A stretch of DNA of 25,872 nt from Eubacterium sp. CAG:252 (GCA_000436535.1 FR886333.1:22654-48525), one strand, 5' to 3'; shown: positions 1 to 8,487, counted from the stretch's first letter. The notes: generated by a model not told the origin, from the letters alone. Translations and numbers: made by a program.

Positions 1-115
1 CCCAGGCGGTCGGCTGATAATCTTTATTATACTGCACTCCCTGTGGGTAATCCCACCACATATATTCACTATGCTTTCCGCCAGTTGTACAGCTCATATA
101 ATTAAGATACACCAT
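1..115 (-). CDS. Partial ORF of unknown function, cut by the window edge
   Basis: On the minus strand an ATG at 113-115 opens a frame that stays open to the window edge (38 codons, beginning MVYLNYMS, rich in Tyr and Trp). A stop codon lies two codons upstream of that ATG. No Shine-Dalgarno sequence is visible before either Met, and the 85 bp between it and sbcC are almost pure A/T. I recognise no family. The plus strand is also open here (34 codons to a TAA), so the coding strand is not certain. It could be the 5' end of a real gene, a remnant, or non-coding. Confidence 0.3.
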   Translation of the reverse strand, partial: MVYLNYMSCTTGGKHSEYMWWDYPQGVQYNKDYQPTAW

Positions 116-200
116 ATTTTATTATATTTCAATTATATTTTTAATTATAATTATAAATATAAAATATAAAATCCAGATGTATATTCTTATGTTTAAGCCA

Positions 201-3200
201 CTACATCCCAGTCTCCACATCAATCCTGCTTCCATCCTTCGTTTTAGTTATCCTAATCTGCTGCGGTATATTTTCCTTTAATTCTTCCCTGTGGCTTATA
301 ATTCCAACCAGCTTATTCTTCCCTGACAGATTCATAAGAATATCCATAGCATTATCTATAGACTTTTTATCAAGAGTTCCAAAGCCTTCATCTATAAACA
401 GCGCATCCATCTGTATTCCGCCAAGATTAGAAGACACAGTATCAGACAAACCAAGTGCAAGACTCAATGACGCCTTAAAGCTCTCACCTCCTGAAAGATT
501 GCCTACGGGTCTTCTATGTCCTGTATAATTATCAAGCACCTCAAGGTCAAGGAATGTATTGCTTTTCTTTCCAAGCGACTCCTCCTGCCTGTACAGCTCA
601 AACTGACCATCACTCATAGGAAGCAGCCTCCTGTTAGCAGCCATTATTATCCTGTCAAATCCTGCCGCCTGTATATACTGCTCTAACGTAATCTTTCCGT
701 TACCAGTCTGACCCTTTACCAAATCATATAACCTTTTACATACATTATTCTCCTGCCTTGCCTTTTCGTATAAAGACTTCTTTTTAAGAATATTGTTATG
801 TTTATCCTTGTTATTATCAAGACGGTTATTTATGATATTCTGCCTGTCTCTTAATTCCCTTACCGCCGTATCCTGCTGCCTGCAAAGCTCATTAAGACTA
901 TCTGCATCAATCCATTTTCTGCCCTTTGCATCCCTGTCTGCTTCCTTCAGCCTTGCCTCATTCGTTAAAACCTTCTGCTTATATTCGTGTATCTGTACCT
1001 CATTATCTGACAAGCGTTCTTCTGTAATCACATACTTAAGCATCTCATCGACACTTTCAAACTGTTCTTTTCTCACAGCCTCATCAAGCTGCTTTTTAAG
1101 TTCTTCCCTTTCACTGTTTCCTACAGCAAGACTATCCTTTAACGTATTAAGTGCCGCCTTTATGCCAGCCAGACGTTCATCTGCCTTTTTCTTATCGTCC
1201 TCCGCCTTACTTATGGCATCAAGAATAGCCTTCGCCTCATTGGATATGTCATCTATTGCTTTTTTAGCTTCATCCCAGCTATCAAAGCTTAACTTTCCAA
1301 TACCCTTAAGAGACACTTCTTTCTCAGTTATCTTAATGCTGTCAGACTGCTTTTCCTCTAAAAGCTTACTTATACTGTTCTCCAGCTCCTCCATATCCTT
1401 TCCTGAAGCCTTCTGCATATTATCTTCTGCCTTTTTAAGCCTGTCACATTCTTTTTTCAATGAGTTCTCAACACCAGTAATACTTACAAGTCTGTCCTTT
1501 ACAGCCTTCGCTATGCCAGTTAACGCATCCACCTGCTCATCCAGACTCTCAGTCTTATTACCATACATGTCAGCCATATCCTGACTATCAATCTTATTAC
1601 CAGATACGTCAGTCATATCCTGACTTTCTGCCTTATCACAAAACACATCAGTCATATCCAGACTCTCTGCCTGCGAATTTCCTGTATTCTCCTGCAAATG
1701 TTTCTGCAACGCCTGTATACAATCTTTAATACAACCTCTGACATCATCCTTAAGCCTTATTTCTGCCTGCTCCAGTGCTGTCTTAGCTTTCTCAACATCT
1801 GCATATGCCTCTGTCTTTTTATCAAGCCAGTCTGCTTCTGTCTTTTTTAGCTTCTCTACTTTTTCCTCTGTCACAGACTTGTCAGAAAGTCCGGCAGGCT
1901 CCGGATGATGTGTTGAGCCGCATACCGGACACTTTTCACCCTCTTTAAGCTTTAGTGCAAGAAGTCCAGCCCTGCAGTTTTCAAGTACTCTTTCAGCCTG
2001 CTTTCTGTTACTTTCAGCCCTATCATACTTATCACGCACATCTATGAATATCTGCTGTTTCTTAGATAACTGCCCACAATAATCATTTCTTTCTTCAAGA
2101 CGTGCACCAAGAAGTGTATCAATCTTAATATCCAGTTCTTTAAGCTTGTCTTTAGCTGCTTTTGCCGCTGCATATTCCTCCGGCTTCTGCTTTAGTCTGG
2201 CAATCTCTTCTTTTAATTCTTCTACAAATGCATCTGCCTTCTGCTTCTTTTCTTTAAGCTCGCTCTCCTTATCTTCTGTCTTCTGCTGTTTTTTATAAAG
2301 CTCTTTAAGCTCTATAGTAAGCCTGTCCTTTAACTGATAATTATCTTCTTCCTCAACAAGCTTATCAGCCTTTTTAATAAGCTGCTGTGCATATTCATTC
2401 TGGCTGTCAGCTTTACTAAGCGCACTCTCTGCCTTAGCTGCATTATCCTTTGCTGCCTTTAATTCTTCCTGTTTTTCTTCTATCTTACGGCTTGTATTGC
2501 TTGCATCTTTAAGCTTACTATCCCATAGCTTATAAACCGGATAAACCACTCTGGTTGCACTTTTTTGTCTGCTGTTAAGTTCTTCAAGCCTTTGCATATC
2601 TTCACGCTTGCCATCAAGTTCTTCTTTTATAGCTTCAAGCTTATTAAGCCTGTCTATAAATTCATTATTGGTGTTCGCAAGTGCCAGCTTCTTTTTATTC
2701 TCCTCAAGCTCTTTTTCAGCTTTACTTAACGCTGACTTTACCTCTGACTTTTTTTCTTTATCAGAAGTGATAATGCGCTCAATAATATCCAGCATTTCAT
2801 CAACATTCCACGCACTATTGGACTCTAGTGCCCTTTTTTTAAGTTCTTCAAGTTCCTCATATAACGGCTTTTCTAATAACGCTTTTTCTAAGCTTTCCGG
2901 TATATTTTCAACTCCATTATCGCCTGCCACTAAATGCTGTTCCAAAATACTATCAGACATCACAATATTCTTACCGCTATTATAATCTGTCATCAAAGAT
3001 TGTTCCAACAGACCGTCTGACTTCTCAGCATTTTTACCTCTATTACAGTCCGTCACTAAGGCTGCTCCAGAAAGACTATCTGACTGCTCAACATTTTCCA
3101 CAACCTTATCATCCGCCATAACATCACAGAAATACTGGATAATGCTCATCTCATTGCCCGTTCTTTCCTTATAGCTTCTATCCAGCCTGTCCTTAAGCTT

Positions 3201-3761
3201 ATATTCTATGCTCTTATATCCGCTCGTCTGGAATATTGTACGCAGTATCTCTGTACGCTGTTCAGTCTTTGCATTAAGAAGCGACCAGAACTCGCCCTGT
3301 GCTATCATAGCTATCTGCTTAAACTGCCTGTCATCTATATGTAAAAGCTCTTTTACAGCACTGTTCACCTGCTGGATACCCTCTATCGGCGTATTATTTC
3401 CACAATATAATATAGCCTTTTCCTTTTCGAGAACGACACCCTGTCCGCGCTGTTTCTTTCTTTCATACGCAGGATATCTTTTTATATGATAGTCTGCGCC
3501 CTGATGTGTAAAGTAGAAATCGACAAAGCTTTCTGTTCCGTCCTTTGCATACTCACTTCTTAAATTCTTTGTATCCCTGTAAGTTCCGCTTGAAGTTCCA
3601 TATAACGCAAAGCTTATTGCATCAAAAAGTGTCGTCTTTCCTGCACCTGTATCTCCTGATATAAGAAACAGCCCCTTATCCTCAAACCTGTCAAATTCTA
3701 TCTCCGGCATTGTATCCGCATATGGCCCGAAGGCACTTACTATCAGCTTTACTGGTTTCAT
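201..3761 (-). CDS. sbcC: SbcC, ATPase subunit of the SbcCD exo/endonuclease
   Basis: Large SMC/Rad50-type ATPase that, with SbcD, opens DNA hairpins and trims double-strand ends in the cytoplasm. Visible: Walker A GDTGAGKTT at residues 36-44; a long charged coiled coil; the zinc-hook CPVC (Cys611, Cys614), which dimerises the two coils; the ABC signature LSGGE at 1089-1093; and Walker B LFIDEGFGTLD around Asp1124-Glu1125. The ATG overlaps the sbcD stop by four bases (ATGA), so the two are translationally coupled. At 1186 residues it is longer than the roughly 1000-1050 usual for the family. Most of the excess is two low-complexity tandem repeat blocks (residues 227-289 and 698-736), one on each side of the hook. 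No frameshift is seen. No clear terminator follows the stop. Confidence 0.97.
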   Translation of the reverse strand: MKPVKLIVSAFGPYADTMPEIEFDRFEDKGLFLISGDTGAGKTTLFDAISFALYGTSSGTYRDTKNLRSEYAKDGTESFVDFYFTHQGADYHIKRYPAYERKKQRGQGVVLEKEKAILYCGNNTPIEGIQQVNSAVKELLHIDDRQFKQIAMIAQGEFWSLLNAKTEQRTEILRTIFQTSGYKSIEYKLKDRLDRSYKERTGNEMSIIQYFCDVMADDKVVENVEQSDSLSGAALVTDCNRGKNAEKSDGLLEQSLMTDYNSGKNIVMSDSILEQHLVAGDNGVENIPESLEKALLEKPLYEELEELKKRALESNSAWNVDEMLDIIERIITSDKEKKSEVKSALSKAEKELEENKKKLALANTNNEFIDRLNKLEAIKEELDGKREDMQRLEELNSRQKSATRVVYPVYKLWDSKLKDASNTSRKIEEKQEELKAAKDNAAKAESALSKADSQNEYAQQLIKKADKLVEEEDNYQLKDRLTIELKELYKKQQKTEDKESELKEKKQKADAFVEELKEEIARLKQKPEEYAAAKAAKDKLKELDIKIDTLLGARLEERNDYCGQLSKKQQIFIDVRDKYDRAESNRKQAERVLENCRAGLLALKLKEGEKCPVCGSTHHPEPAGLSDKSVTEEKVEKLKKTEADWLDKKTEAYADVEKAKTALEQAEIRLKDDVRGCIKDCIQALQKHLQENTGNSQAESLDMTDVFCDKAESQDMTDVSGNKIDSQDMADMYGNKTESLDEQVDALTGIAKAVKDRLVSITGVENSLKKECDRLKKAEDNMQKASGKDMEELENSISKLLEEKQSDSIKITEKEVSLKGIGKLSFDSWDEAKKAIDDISNEAKAILDAISKAEDDKKKADERLAGIKAALNTLKDSLAVGNSEREELKKQLDEAVRKEQFESVDEMLKYVITEERLSDNEVQIHEYKQKVLTNEARLKEADRDAKGRKWIDADSLNELCRQQDTAVRELRDRQNIINNRLDNNKDKHNNILKKKSLYEKARQENNVCKRLYDLVKGQTGNGKITLEQYIQAAGFDRIIMAANRRLLPMSDGQFELYRQEESLGKKSNTFLDLEVLDNYTGHRRPVGNLSGGESFKASLSLALGLSDTVSSNLGGIQMDALFIDEGFGTLDKKSIDNAMDILMNLSGKNKLVGIISHREELKENIPQQIRITKTKDGSRIDVETGM
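1554..1670 (-). repeat. Tandem 39-bp coding repeats in sbcC (three units)
   Basis: Three consecutive 13-residue units (residues 698-710, 711-723, 724-736) follow the pattern [AI][ED]S-x-DM-[TA]-D-[VM]-x-x-[ND]-K. A decayed fourth unit begins TESLDE at 737. The DNA repeats with an exact 39-bp period, so the unit expands without breaking the frame. It lies about 85 residues C-terminal to the zinc hook. Confidence 0.85.
2895..3083 (-). repeat. Tandem 63-bp coding repeats in sbcC (three units)
   Basis: Three consecutive 21-residue units (residues 227-247, 248-268, 269-289) each begin SD[SG] and share the core L-x-x-x-L-[VM], then a TD-N-GKN-like segment. The last ends VENIPE, matching VENVEQ just before the first. 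Period is 63 bp. They lie in the N-terminal arm near the base of the coiled coil and are Ser/Asp/Asn/Gly rich, which is unlike a coiled coil. Confidence 0.8.
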
Positions 3762-4924
3762 ATTACACCAGCCTCCTTTGCAACCTCATTCATAAGCTTC
3801 ATCTCCTCATCACTCATATCCGTTCCATACATCTGCCTGTAAAAATCCTCTATAAGCTCTGTGAAATTCTTATCCTCTGCTATATGTGAAATATCGCTCT
3901 GTTCTATCTGCTTCGTGTGTGAATTATCATAATCAATCTTTACAGTGTTCGGATATACCTGCTGGATTATACCCATTGCATCATTAATCACACTTTCATC
4001 AGTAAGTGTTACATACATAAAATCATTCTGGTTATCGATATATTTCCTATCAAGAAGTGTATCCAGCTTTCCCTTGATATGCCTTAAGTCACGCACAGGC
4101 TTGAGTTCTACAAGCTCTATCTCCACATTTTTCTTATTATCCTTTGCAGTCAGCGTAACAACAGGAACTGACTTTGTATTATTCACTTCACTTAGTGAAT
4201 ACTTAAGCGGTGAACCCGAATATCTCACCTCATCCCTTCCGACTCTCTGTGGCGAATGTATATGTCCAAGTGCCACATAATCAAACTTGTCAAAACAGTC
4301 ATAACCTATCTTTTCAACAAGTCCGACACTTTTAACCGTCACTCCCTCAGAACCGCCCGGCACCGGGTCAGTACTCTCATCGTCTGTCCTTCCTGCCACA
4401 AACTGGTGCGCAATAAGTACATTTCTACGGTCTTCATCTATATCTGTATGCTCTATAACAGTCCTTACCGCATCCTCATAGGAGTCTATCTTCTCCTCCT
4501 TATAGTAATGCTTCACCTGCGAAGCCTTGATAAATGGCAGCATATACACATCAACATCACCATATTCATCCTGTATAGTCCTCTTATGCATAGTTCCGTC
4601 AAAAACCGATGATATATATATTCTGTTGCTTTCAAACAGACTGCTTCCATAATTCAGTCTGTCATCTGAATCATGATTGCCGCTTATTACAAATGTATCA
4701 ACACCCATACATGACAATCTGCTTAAGAAATAATCCAGCAGCTTTGTAGCCGCCTCACTTGGCACAGCCTTATCATAAACATCCCCTGCTATTAGCACCG
4801 CATCAACCTTACTTTCTTCAGCTATCTTAAGTATCTGGTCTAATATATACTTCTGGTCTTCACTAAGGTCAAACTCCCCCAGCGACTTTCCAAGATGTAA
4901 ATCTCCTATATGTAACAACTTCAT
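3758..4924 (-). CDS. sbcD: SbcD, nuclease subunit of SbcCD
   Basis: Mn-dependent calcineurin-type phosphoesterase; the catalytic subunit that cleaves DNA hairpins and double-strand ends. Metal-binding motifs appear in the family order: GDLHLG (Asp8, His10), GDVYD (Asp48), GNHD (Asn83, His84), and GHIHSPQ near residue 220. Length (388 aa) is typical. A GAGAGGGG ribosome binding site lies about 7 nt before the ATG. It is the first gene of a two-gene operon and overlaps sbcC by ATGA. The upstream region holds a consensus promoter and an inverted GAAC-N4-GTTC site, suggesting induction by DNA damage. Confidence 0.97.
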   Translation of the reverse strand: MKLLHIGDLHLGKSLGEFDLSEDQKYILDQILKIAEESKVDAVLIAGDVYDKAVPSEAATKLLDYFLSRLSCMGVDTFVISGNHDSDDRLNYGSSLFESNRIYISSVFDGTMHKRTIQDEYGDVDVYMLPFIKASQVKHYYKEEKIDSYEDAVRTVIEHTDIDEDRRNVLIAHQFVAGRTDDESTDPVPGGSEGVTVKSVGLVEKIGYDCFDKFDYVALGHIHSPQRVGRDEVRYSGSPLKYSLSEVNNTKSVPVVTLTAKDNKKNVEIELVELKPVRDLRHIKGKLDTLLDRKYIDNQNDFMYVTLTDESVINDAMGIIQQVYPNTVKIDYDNSHTKQIEQSDISHIAEDKNFTELIEDFYRQMYGTDMSDEEMKLMNEVAKEAGVI

Positions 4925-4962
4925 AAGCTAACCCCTCTCTTTAATAGAATAACGCCGCAAAC

Positions 4963-4976
4963 AGAACTTATGTTCT
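4963..4976 (-). promoter_or_regulatory. Putative LexA (SOS) box upstream of sbcD
   Basis: Inverted repeat AGAAC-TTAT-GTTCT (14 bp, perfect 5-bp arms). It matches the GAAC-N4-GTTC core of the Gram-positive LexA/DinR box. It sits directly downstream of the -10 element, over the predicted transcription start and 38 bp before the sbcD ATG, where a bound repressor would block initiation. Binding by LexA is inferred. Confidence 0.55.
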
Positions 4977-4982
4977 ATTGTC

Positions 4983-5011
4983 ATTATAATATAAAAAAAT
5001 GCGGGTGTCAA
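4983..5011 (-). promoter_or_regulatory. Sigma-A promoter for sbcDC
   Basis: On the minus strand: TTGACA (5006-5011), a 17-bp spacer, TATAAT (4983-4988), both perfect consensus. Predicted start near 4976. The -35 and spacer are built from the 3' arm and T-tract of the pheA terminator. Confidence 0.8.
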
Positions 5012-5032
5012 AGAAAACTTCTAACACCCACA
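4993..5032 (-). terminator. Rho-independent terminator of pheA
   Basis: Minus-strand RNA forms a 9-bp stem (UGUGGGUGU with ACACCCGCA, one G-U pair), followed by seven U. It lies about 60 bp past the pheA stop and overlaps the sbcD promoter. Confidence 0.85.
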
Positions 5033-5093
5033 CTATAAAATGATGTCAGGGGATTACTCTATTACTTCATAATCTACATAATCCTCTAACACC

Positions 5094-6224
5094 TTAATAA
5101 TTACCCAACAACTTAATTGACTTAGCTTCCTCCTCTATTCCTCTCAAGGCATTCATGACTCTTGGGTCATCAATATTGCCCTCAAAATCCACGAAGAACT
5201 TATAATCCCACTGCTTCGACTCACTAGGTCTTGACTCTATCTTATACATATTAAGACCATTATATATAATATGGCTTAAAAGATTATAAAGAGTTCCTGC
5301 TTCATTGGCAGTTTCAAATACTATGCTTGTCTTATTAGCATTTTTAAGGAACTTACGCGAATTAGTTATTATAACAAACTTTGTTGTATTGTTGGAAAGG
5401 TCTGCAATACCTGTCTTTAATACCTCAAGTCCATATATCTTAGCTGCCTTTTTACTTGATATGGCAACGTGTGTCTTATCATTTTCACTAAGAAGCATCT
5501 TTGCAGCCATAGCTGTATTAGCCTGATGTATTCTCTGCCATTCCTTATGTGTATTAAGAAATCTGTCGCACTGCATAATACCCTGTGGATGTGAATATAC
5601 AGTTGTGACATTATTGATATCCGCACCCGGAAGTCCTACAAGAACATGGTCGATATTAACATAAGTTTCAGCAATTATGTAGTTATTGTACTCCTGTAAA
5701 AGGTCATATACCCCCACAACACTTCCTGTTGTTGAATTCTCTATAGGAAGTACTCCGTAGTCAGCCTTACCTGACTTTACATCCTCCATAACATCACGCC
5801 ATGTAGGAACGCCGTAGTTATCACTATCCTCACCAAAAAAGTTGCAGGCTGCCTCCTGTGTATAAGCACCCGGAATTCCCTGATATACAATCTTTACTCC
5901 ATCCTTTTTTATCTCATCTATAGCCTCATAAGGCTGCCTTAAAGTCTGTCCCATAGCTTCAAGAAGCTGGTACTGTCCCTTACGTGAGTTAGCCATTATC
6001 TGTGAGAAAAGGTCATCTATTGCATGAATATTCTCTTTATTCTTTACAAGACTTGTGACAGCTTCAAGCTTTGCCCTCTCTCTATCTGTATCAAGCACTT
6101 TCTTGCCCGTCTGTATCTTGTACTCGGCAACCTCCTTTGTAAGCTTCATTCTTTGCTCAAAAAGCTCAACAAGCTGCTTATCTATCCCGTCTATTTCTTT
6201 TCTTATCTCACCTAAATCTAACAT
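5094..6224 (-). CDS. pheA: Bifunctional chorismate mutase / prephenate dehydratase (P-protein)
   Basis: Catalyses chorismate to prephenate and then prephenate to phenylpyruvate, the committed branch to phenylalanine. Order: an AroQ-type mutase helical domain (about 1-90, starting LGEIRKEIDGIDKQLVELF); a prephenate dehydratase domain (about 108-290, with YQGIPGAYTQEAA and LPIENSTTGSV); and a C-terminal ACT domain with the ESRP motif that normally binds Phe for feedback inhibition. The dehydratase catalytic T-R-F motif reads TKF here (Thr281, Lys282), a conservative change. Length 376 aa is normal. A GTGAGG ribosome binding site precedes the ATG. It stands alone with its own promoter and terminator. 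No leader peptide or attenuator was seen. Confidence 0.96.
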   Translation of the reverse strand: MLDLGEIRKEIDGIDKQLVELFEQRMKLTKEVAEYKIQTGKKVLDTDRERAKLEAVTSLVKNKENIHAIDDLFSQIMANSRKGQYQLLEAMGQTLRQPYEAIDEIKKDGVKIVYQGIPGAYTQEAACNFFGEDSDNYGVPTWRDVMEDVKSGKADYGVLPIENSTTGSVVGVYDLLQEYNNYIIAETYVNIDHVLVGLPGADINNVTTVYSHPQGIMQCDRFLNTHKEWQRIHQANTAMAAKMLLSENDKTHVAISSKKAAKIYGLEVLKTGIADLSNNTTKFVIITNSRKFLKNANKTSIVFETANEAGTLYNLLSHIIYNGLNMYKIESRPSESKQWDYKFFVDFEGNIDDPRVMNALRGIEEEAKSIKLLGNY

Positions 6225-6294
6225 CCTGTTACCTCACTAATAATTTACTGTATATTTATTATTTCTATCGTTTTAAATTGATAAAACCATTGAT

Positions 6295-6323
6295 ATTGTA
6301 TCATATTTTTTGTAATATGTAAT
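6295..6323 (-). promoter_or_regulatory. Probable pheA promoter with extended -10
   Basis: Minus strand: ATTACA (6318-6323), 17 bp, TACAAT (6295-6300), with the extended -10 TG at 6302-6303. About 70 bp before the ATG in the divergent intergenic region. Confidence 0.5.
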
Positions 6324-6403
6324 TAGTTAATTGCATCTCGTACATAAATATGCTTTTTTGATGAAAATATATTTATATACCTAAGCAGATATCGGAGGCG
6401 CTT

Positions 6404-7423
6404 ATGAAAAAAGTAATAGCAATAATATTAATAATACTGGCAATATCCGGGATTGGCATCGGTGTCTTTTTTAATTACCAGCATAGCAGGACTACCATGA
6501 ATAATGATAATGCTGTAGGTAATACTTCCGGCAATCTTCTTAACGGCGGGCTTTTCTGTGAATATGACGGAAAAATATATTTTGCCAACCCTAACGATTA
6601 CAACAGGCTGTATGTTATGAATTCTGACTGCACTGACATTAAAAAGCTCAATGAAGACAGCGTTGCATATATTAATGTATGTGGAAAATACATATACTAC
6701 GCTAAGAATAACTTTAATAAAAGTACTGTAGGTATGGTATTCAGGGGGCAGCTTTTTGGACTGTACAGATGTGACCTTGATGGAGGTAATGAGAAAATTC
6801 TATATAATGACCTTTCTGGTTCTGTTGCTCTTTCTGGCAATACGATATTCTACCAGCACTATGATGACGAAACAGCACTTACCTTCTACAGAGTAGATAT
6901 TGATGGAAAGAAGGAAGCTAAGATTAGCGATACTGCTTACCTTCCTGCCAGCGTATCAGGCGGAAAGTTATATTTCTCTGACCCTGAAAACAAGCACCAC
7001 ATTTTATCTATGGATGCAAAGACCAACAGTATATCAGACTTCTATAGCTGTAACTCATATCTTGCCTCTATGGTAGGCGGCTATGCTTATTATATTGACT
7101 TATCAAAGAATTATTCTCTTGTAAGATATAACACATCCAACCAGACTCTTGAGCTGTTATATGCTCCTGAATCTGGTAAGATTATCAATTATAATGTATA
7201 CGGAAACAAGGTGTTCTTCCAGGTTGAAGGCGGCGACAAAGCTGGTCTTTACCGTATGAATATTGATGGCACACAGGTAGAGTATGTTGCTGTCGGTGAA
7301 ATATCAGGCATACACTGTACTGAGCATTATACTTTCTTCTCTTACTATACTGACCAGTCATCATTGTACAGAGTTCCTACTATGGGCTCTATTACAACTA
7401 TAGAGGAGGTTACTATCCAGTAG
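6404..7423 (+). CDS. Membrane-anchored DUF5050-like propeller protein, function unknown
   Basis: An N-terminal hydrophobic helix (about residues 4-24) has no lipobox Cys or obvious cleavage site, so the protein is probably tethered with its C-terminal part outside the cell. The rest is a run of short repeats of the type YRxDxDGxxxxxL followed by V-x-G-x-x-[LIV]-[YF]-[YF], e.g. LYRCDLDGGNEKIL, FYRVDIDGKKEAKI, LYRMNIDGTQVEYV. These resemble beta-propeller blades seen in Firmicute proteins annotated DUF5050. No catalytic motif is visible. A GGAGG ribosome binding site lies 5 bases before the ATG. It is a single-gene unit divergent from pheA and ends at a strong terminator. A sensor or scaffold role is only a guess. 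Confidence 0.85.
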   Translation: MKKVIAIILIILAISGIGIGVFFNYQHSRTTMNNDNAVGNTSGNLLNGGLFCEYDGKIYFANPNDYNRLYVMNSDCTDIKKLNEDSVAYINVCGKYIYYAKNNFNKSTVGMVFRGQLFGLYRCDLDGGNEKILYNDLSGSVALSGNTIFYQHYDDETALTFYRVDIDGKKEAKISDTAYLPASVSGGKLYFSDPENKHHILSMDAKTNSISDFYSCNSYLASMVGGYAYYIDLSKNYSLVRYNTSNQTLELLYAPESGKIINYNVYGNKVFFQVEGGDKAGLYRMNIDGTQVEYVAVGEISGIHCTEHYTFFSYYTDQSSLYRVPTMGSITTIEEVTIQ

Positions 7424-7459
7424 CATGCTACCCACTGAGTGGTGACTATAAAACAATAA

Positions 7460-7507
7460 CTCCCAGACATATTAATGTTAATTACATTATCTGTCCGGGA
7501 GTTTTTA
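7460..7507 (+). terminator. Terminator of the DUF5050-like gene, probably bidirectional
   Basis: CTCCCAGACA (7460-7469) pairs with TGTCCGGGAG (7492-7501) apart from one A-C mismatch, followed by T5. On the minus strand the mismatch becomes a G-U pair, giving 10 unbroken pairs but a weaker U-tract. It therefore probably also stops the convergent vanY-like transcript. Confidence 0.8.
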
Positions 7508-7555
7508 TCTGCCCTATCTTATTTTGCCCTTCTTAACAGGTCTATCCTGTAATCA

Positions 7556-8437
7556 TTAATTAGGATATTCTGATGTTATTCCAAAGTATTCTTCAAGAGA
7601 TATCCAGTCACCATTATTGTATAACTTTTCTGCAAGCTCTTCTCCGACATATCTTAAATGCCATGACTCATACTGATAGCCTGTATAGGCATCCTTTCCT
7701 TTAGGAAATCTTATACAAAAACCATACTTATAGCAGTTATCGTTAATCCACTTACCCTCATTAGTATACTGGAAACTATCCTCTATAGAGTTAAGGTCAA
7801 AGCACAATCCTGTCTGGTGTTCAGAGTTACCTGGTCTTGAAGAATATGTATCTGCTGCCGTTTTTCCGTCATTGGCAACATATCTGTTGTACAGTGAAAC
7901 CTGATAATCATATGAACGGTATCCGCTGGCAATATATATGTTAAGTCCCTTCGCTGTTGCATCTGCCTGCATTTTTCTGAATGCTGTCATAAGGTCTTTA
8001 TCAAGGCTTGTATTACTTCTTGCCTCTGTTACAGGCACTTCAGGGTTTTCAGGTATAAATGTGCTTGGAAGTGCATATGTTTTATTAGCTATAAGATATC
8101 CGTCTATATAAGTTGCACCGTTTCTTGTTTCAATAGTAAAGCCCTTTGATGTCTTCTCCTTACCATCAGAAGCATTGTCTGTTGCAGCCTCTGTACTCTT
8201 ATTTTCTGTACTTTCTGCCTGTGTAGATGATACACTGTTGTTAGAATTATTATTAACATTCTGTATTGTTTCACTTATTGCATTATTATCTGACGCATCA
8301 GTATTCTTCTTACCTGCGCAGCTCTTTATAAGAAGTGCCGCTGCCACTATTATTATAACTGCTACAACAGCAGTTACCGTTATTGTTATTATTCTTCGTC
8401 TTCTTGCTCGCTCTTTTCTTGACATTCGTCTTCTCAT
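7556..8437 (-). CDS. VanY-like D-alanyl-D-alanine carboxypeptidase (peptidase M15B)
   Basis: Zinc peptidase that removes the terminal D-Ala from peptidoglycan stem peptides, outside the membrane. Residues 1-15 are strongly basic, followed by one transmembrane helix (about 16-37), a Ser/Asn/Thr-rich linker to about residue 110, then the catalytic domain. Seen: SGYRSYDYQ, and SRPGNSEHQTGLCFD with zinc ligands His207 and Asp214, then ESWHLRY with catalytic Glu257 and zinc ligand His260. All key residues are present. No van resistance genes are nearby, so a role in wall remodelling is more likely than glycopeptide resistance. The AGGAG site is 11-12 nt from this ATG; Met5 is an alternative start. 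Confidence 0.92.
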   Translation of the reverse strand: MRRRMSRKERARRRRIITITVTAVVAVIIIVAAALLIKSCAGKKNTDASDNNAISETIQNVNNNSNNSVSSTQAESTENKSTEAATDNASDGKEKTSKGFTIETRNGATYIDGYLIANKTYALPSTFIPENPEVPVTEARSNTSLDKDLMTAFRKMQADATAKGLNIYIASGYRSYDYQVSLYNRYVANDGKTAADTYSSRPGNSEHQTGLCFDLNSIEDSFQYTNEGKWINDNCYKYGFCIRFPKGKDAYTGYQYESWHLRYVGEELAEKLYNNGDWISLEEYFGITSEYPN

Positions 8438-8487
8438 TATATTCTTTTCTCCTGACTTTTAGCATATTTCACTATTATTTTATTTTT

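Noticed and set aside
793..1584. 263-codon plus-strand ORF inside sbcC
   Set aside because: Antisense to a fully conserved coiled-coil gene; Ser/Leu-rich low-complexity translation typical of the reverse of Glu/Lys-rich coding sequence, with no ribosome binding site or domain.
2608..2985. 125-codon plus-strand ORF inside sbcC
   Set aside because: Same reverse-strand artefact of coiled-coil codons; Ser-rich and without any motif.
7556..8437. Part of a glycopeptide resistance cluster
   Set aside because: Only the VanY-like peptidase is present; no VanH, VanA/B ligase, VanX or VanRS nearby.
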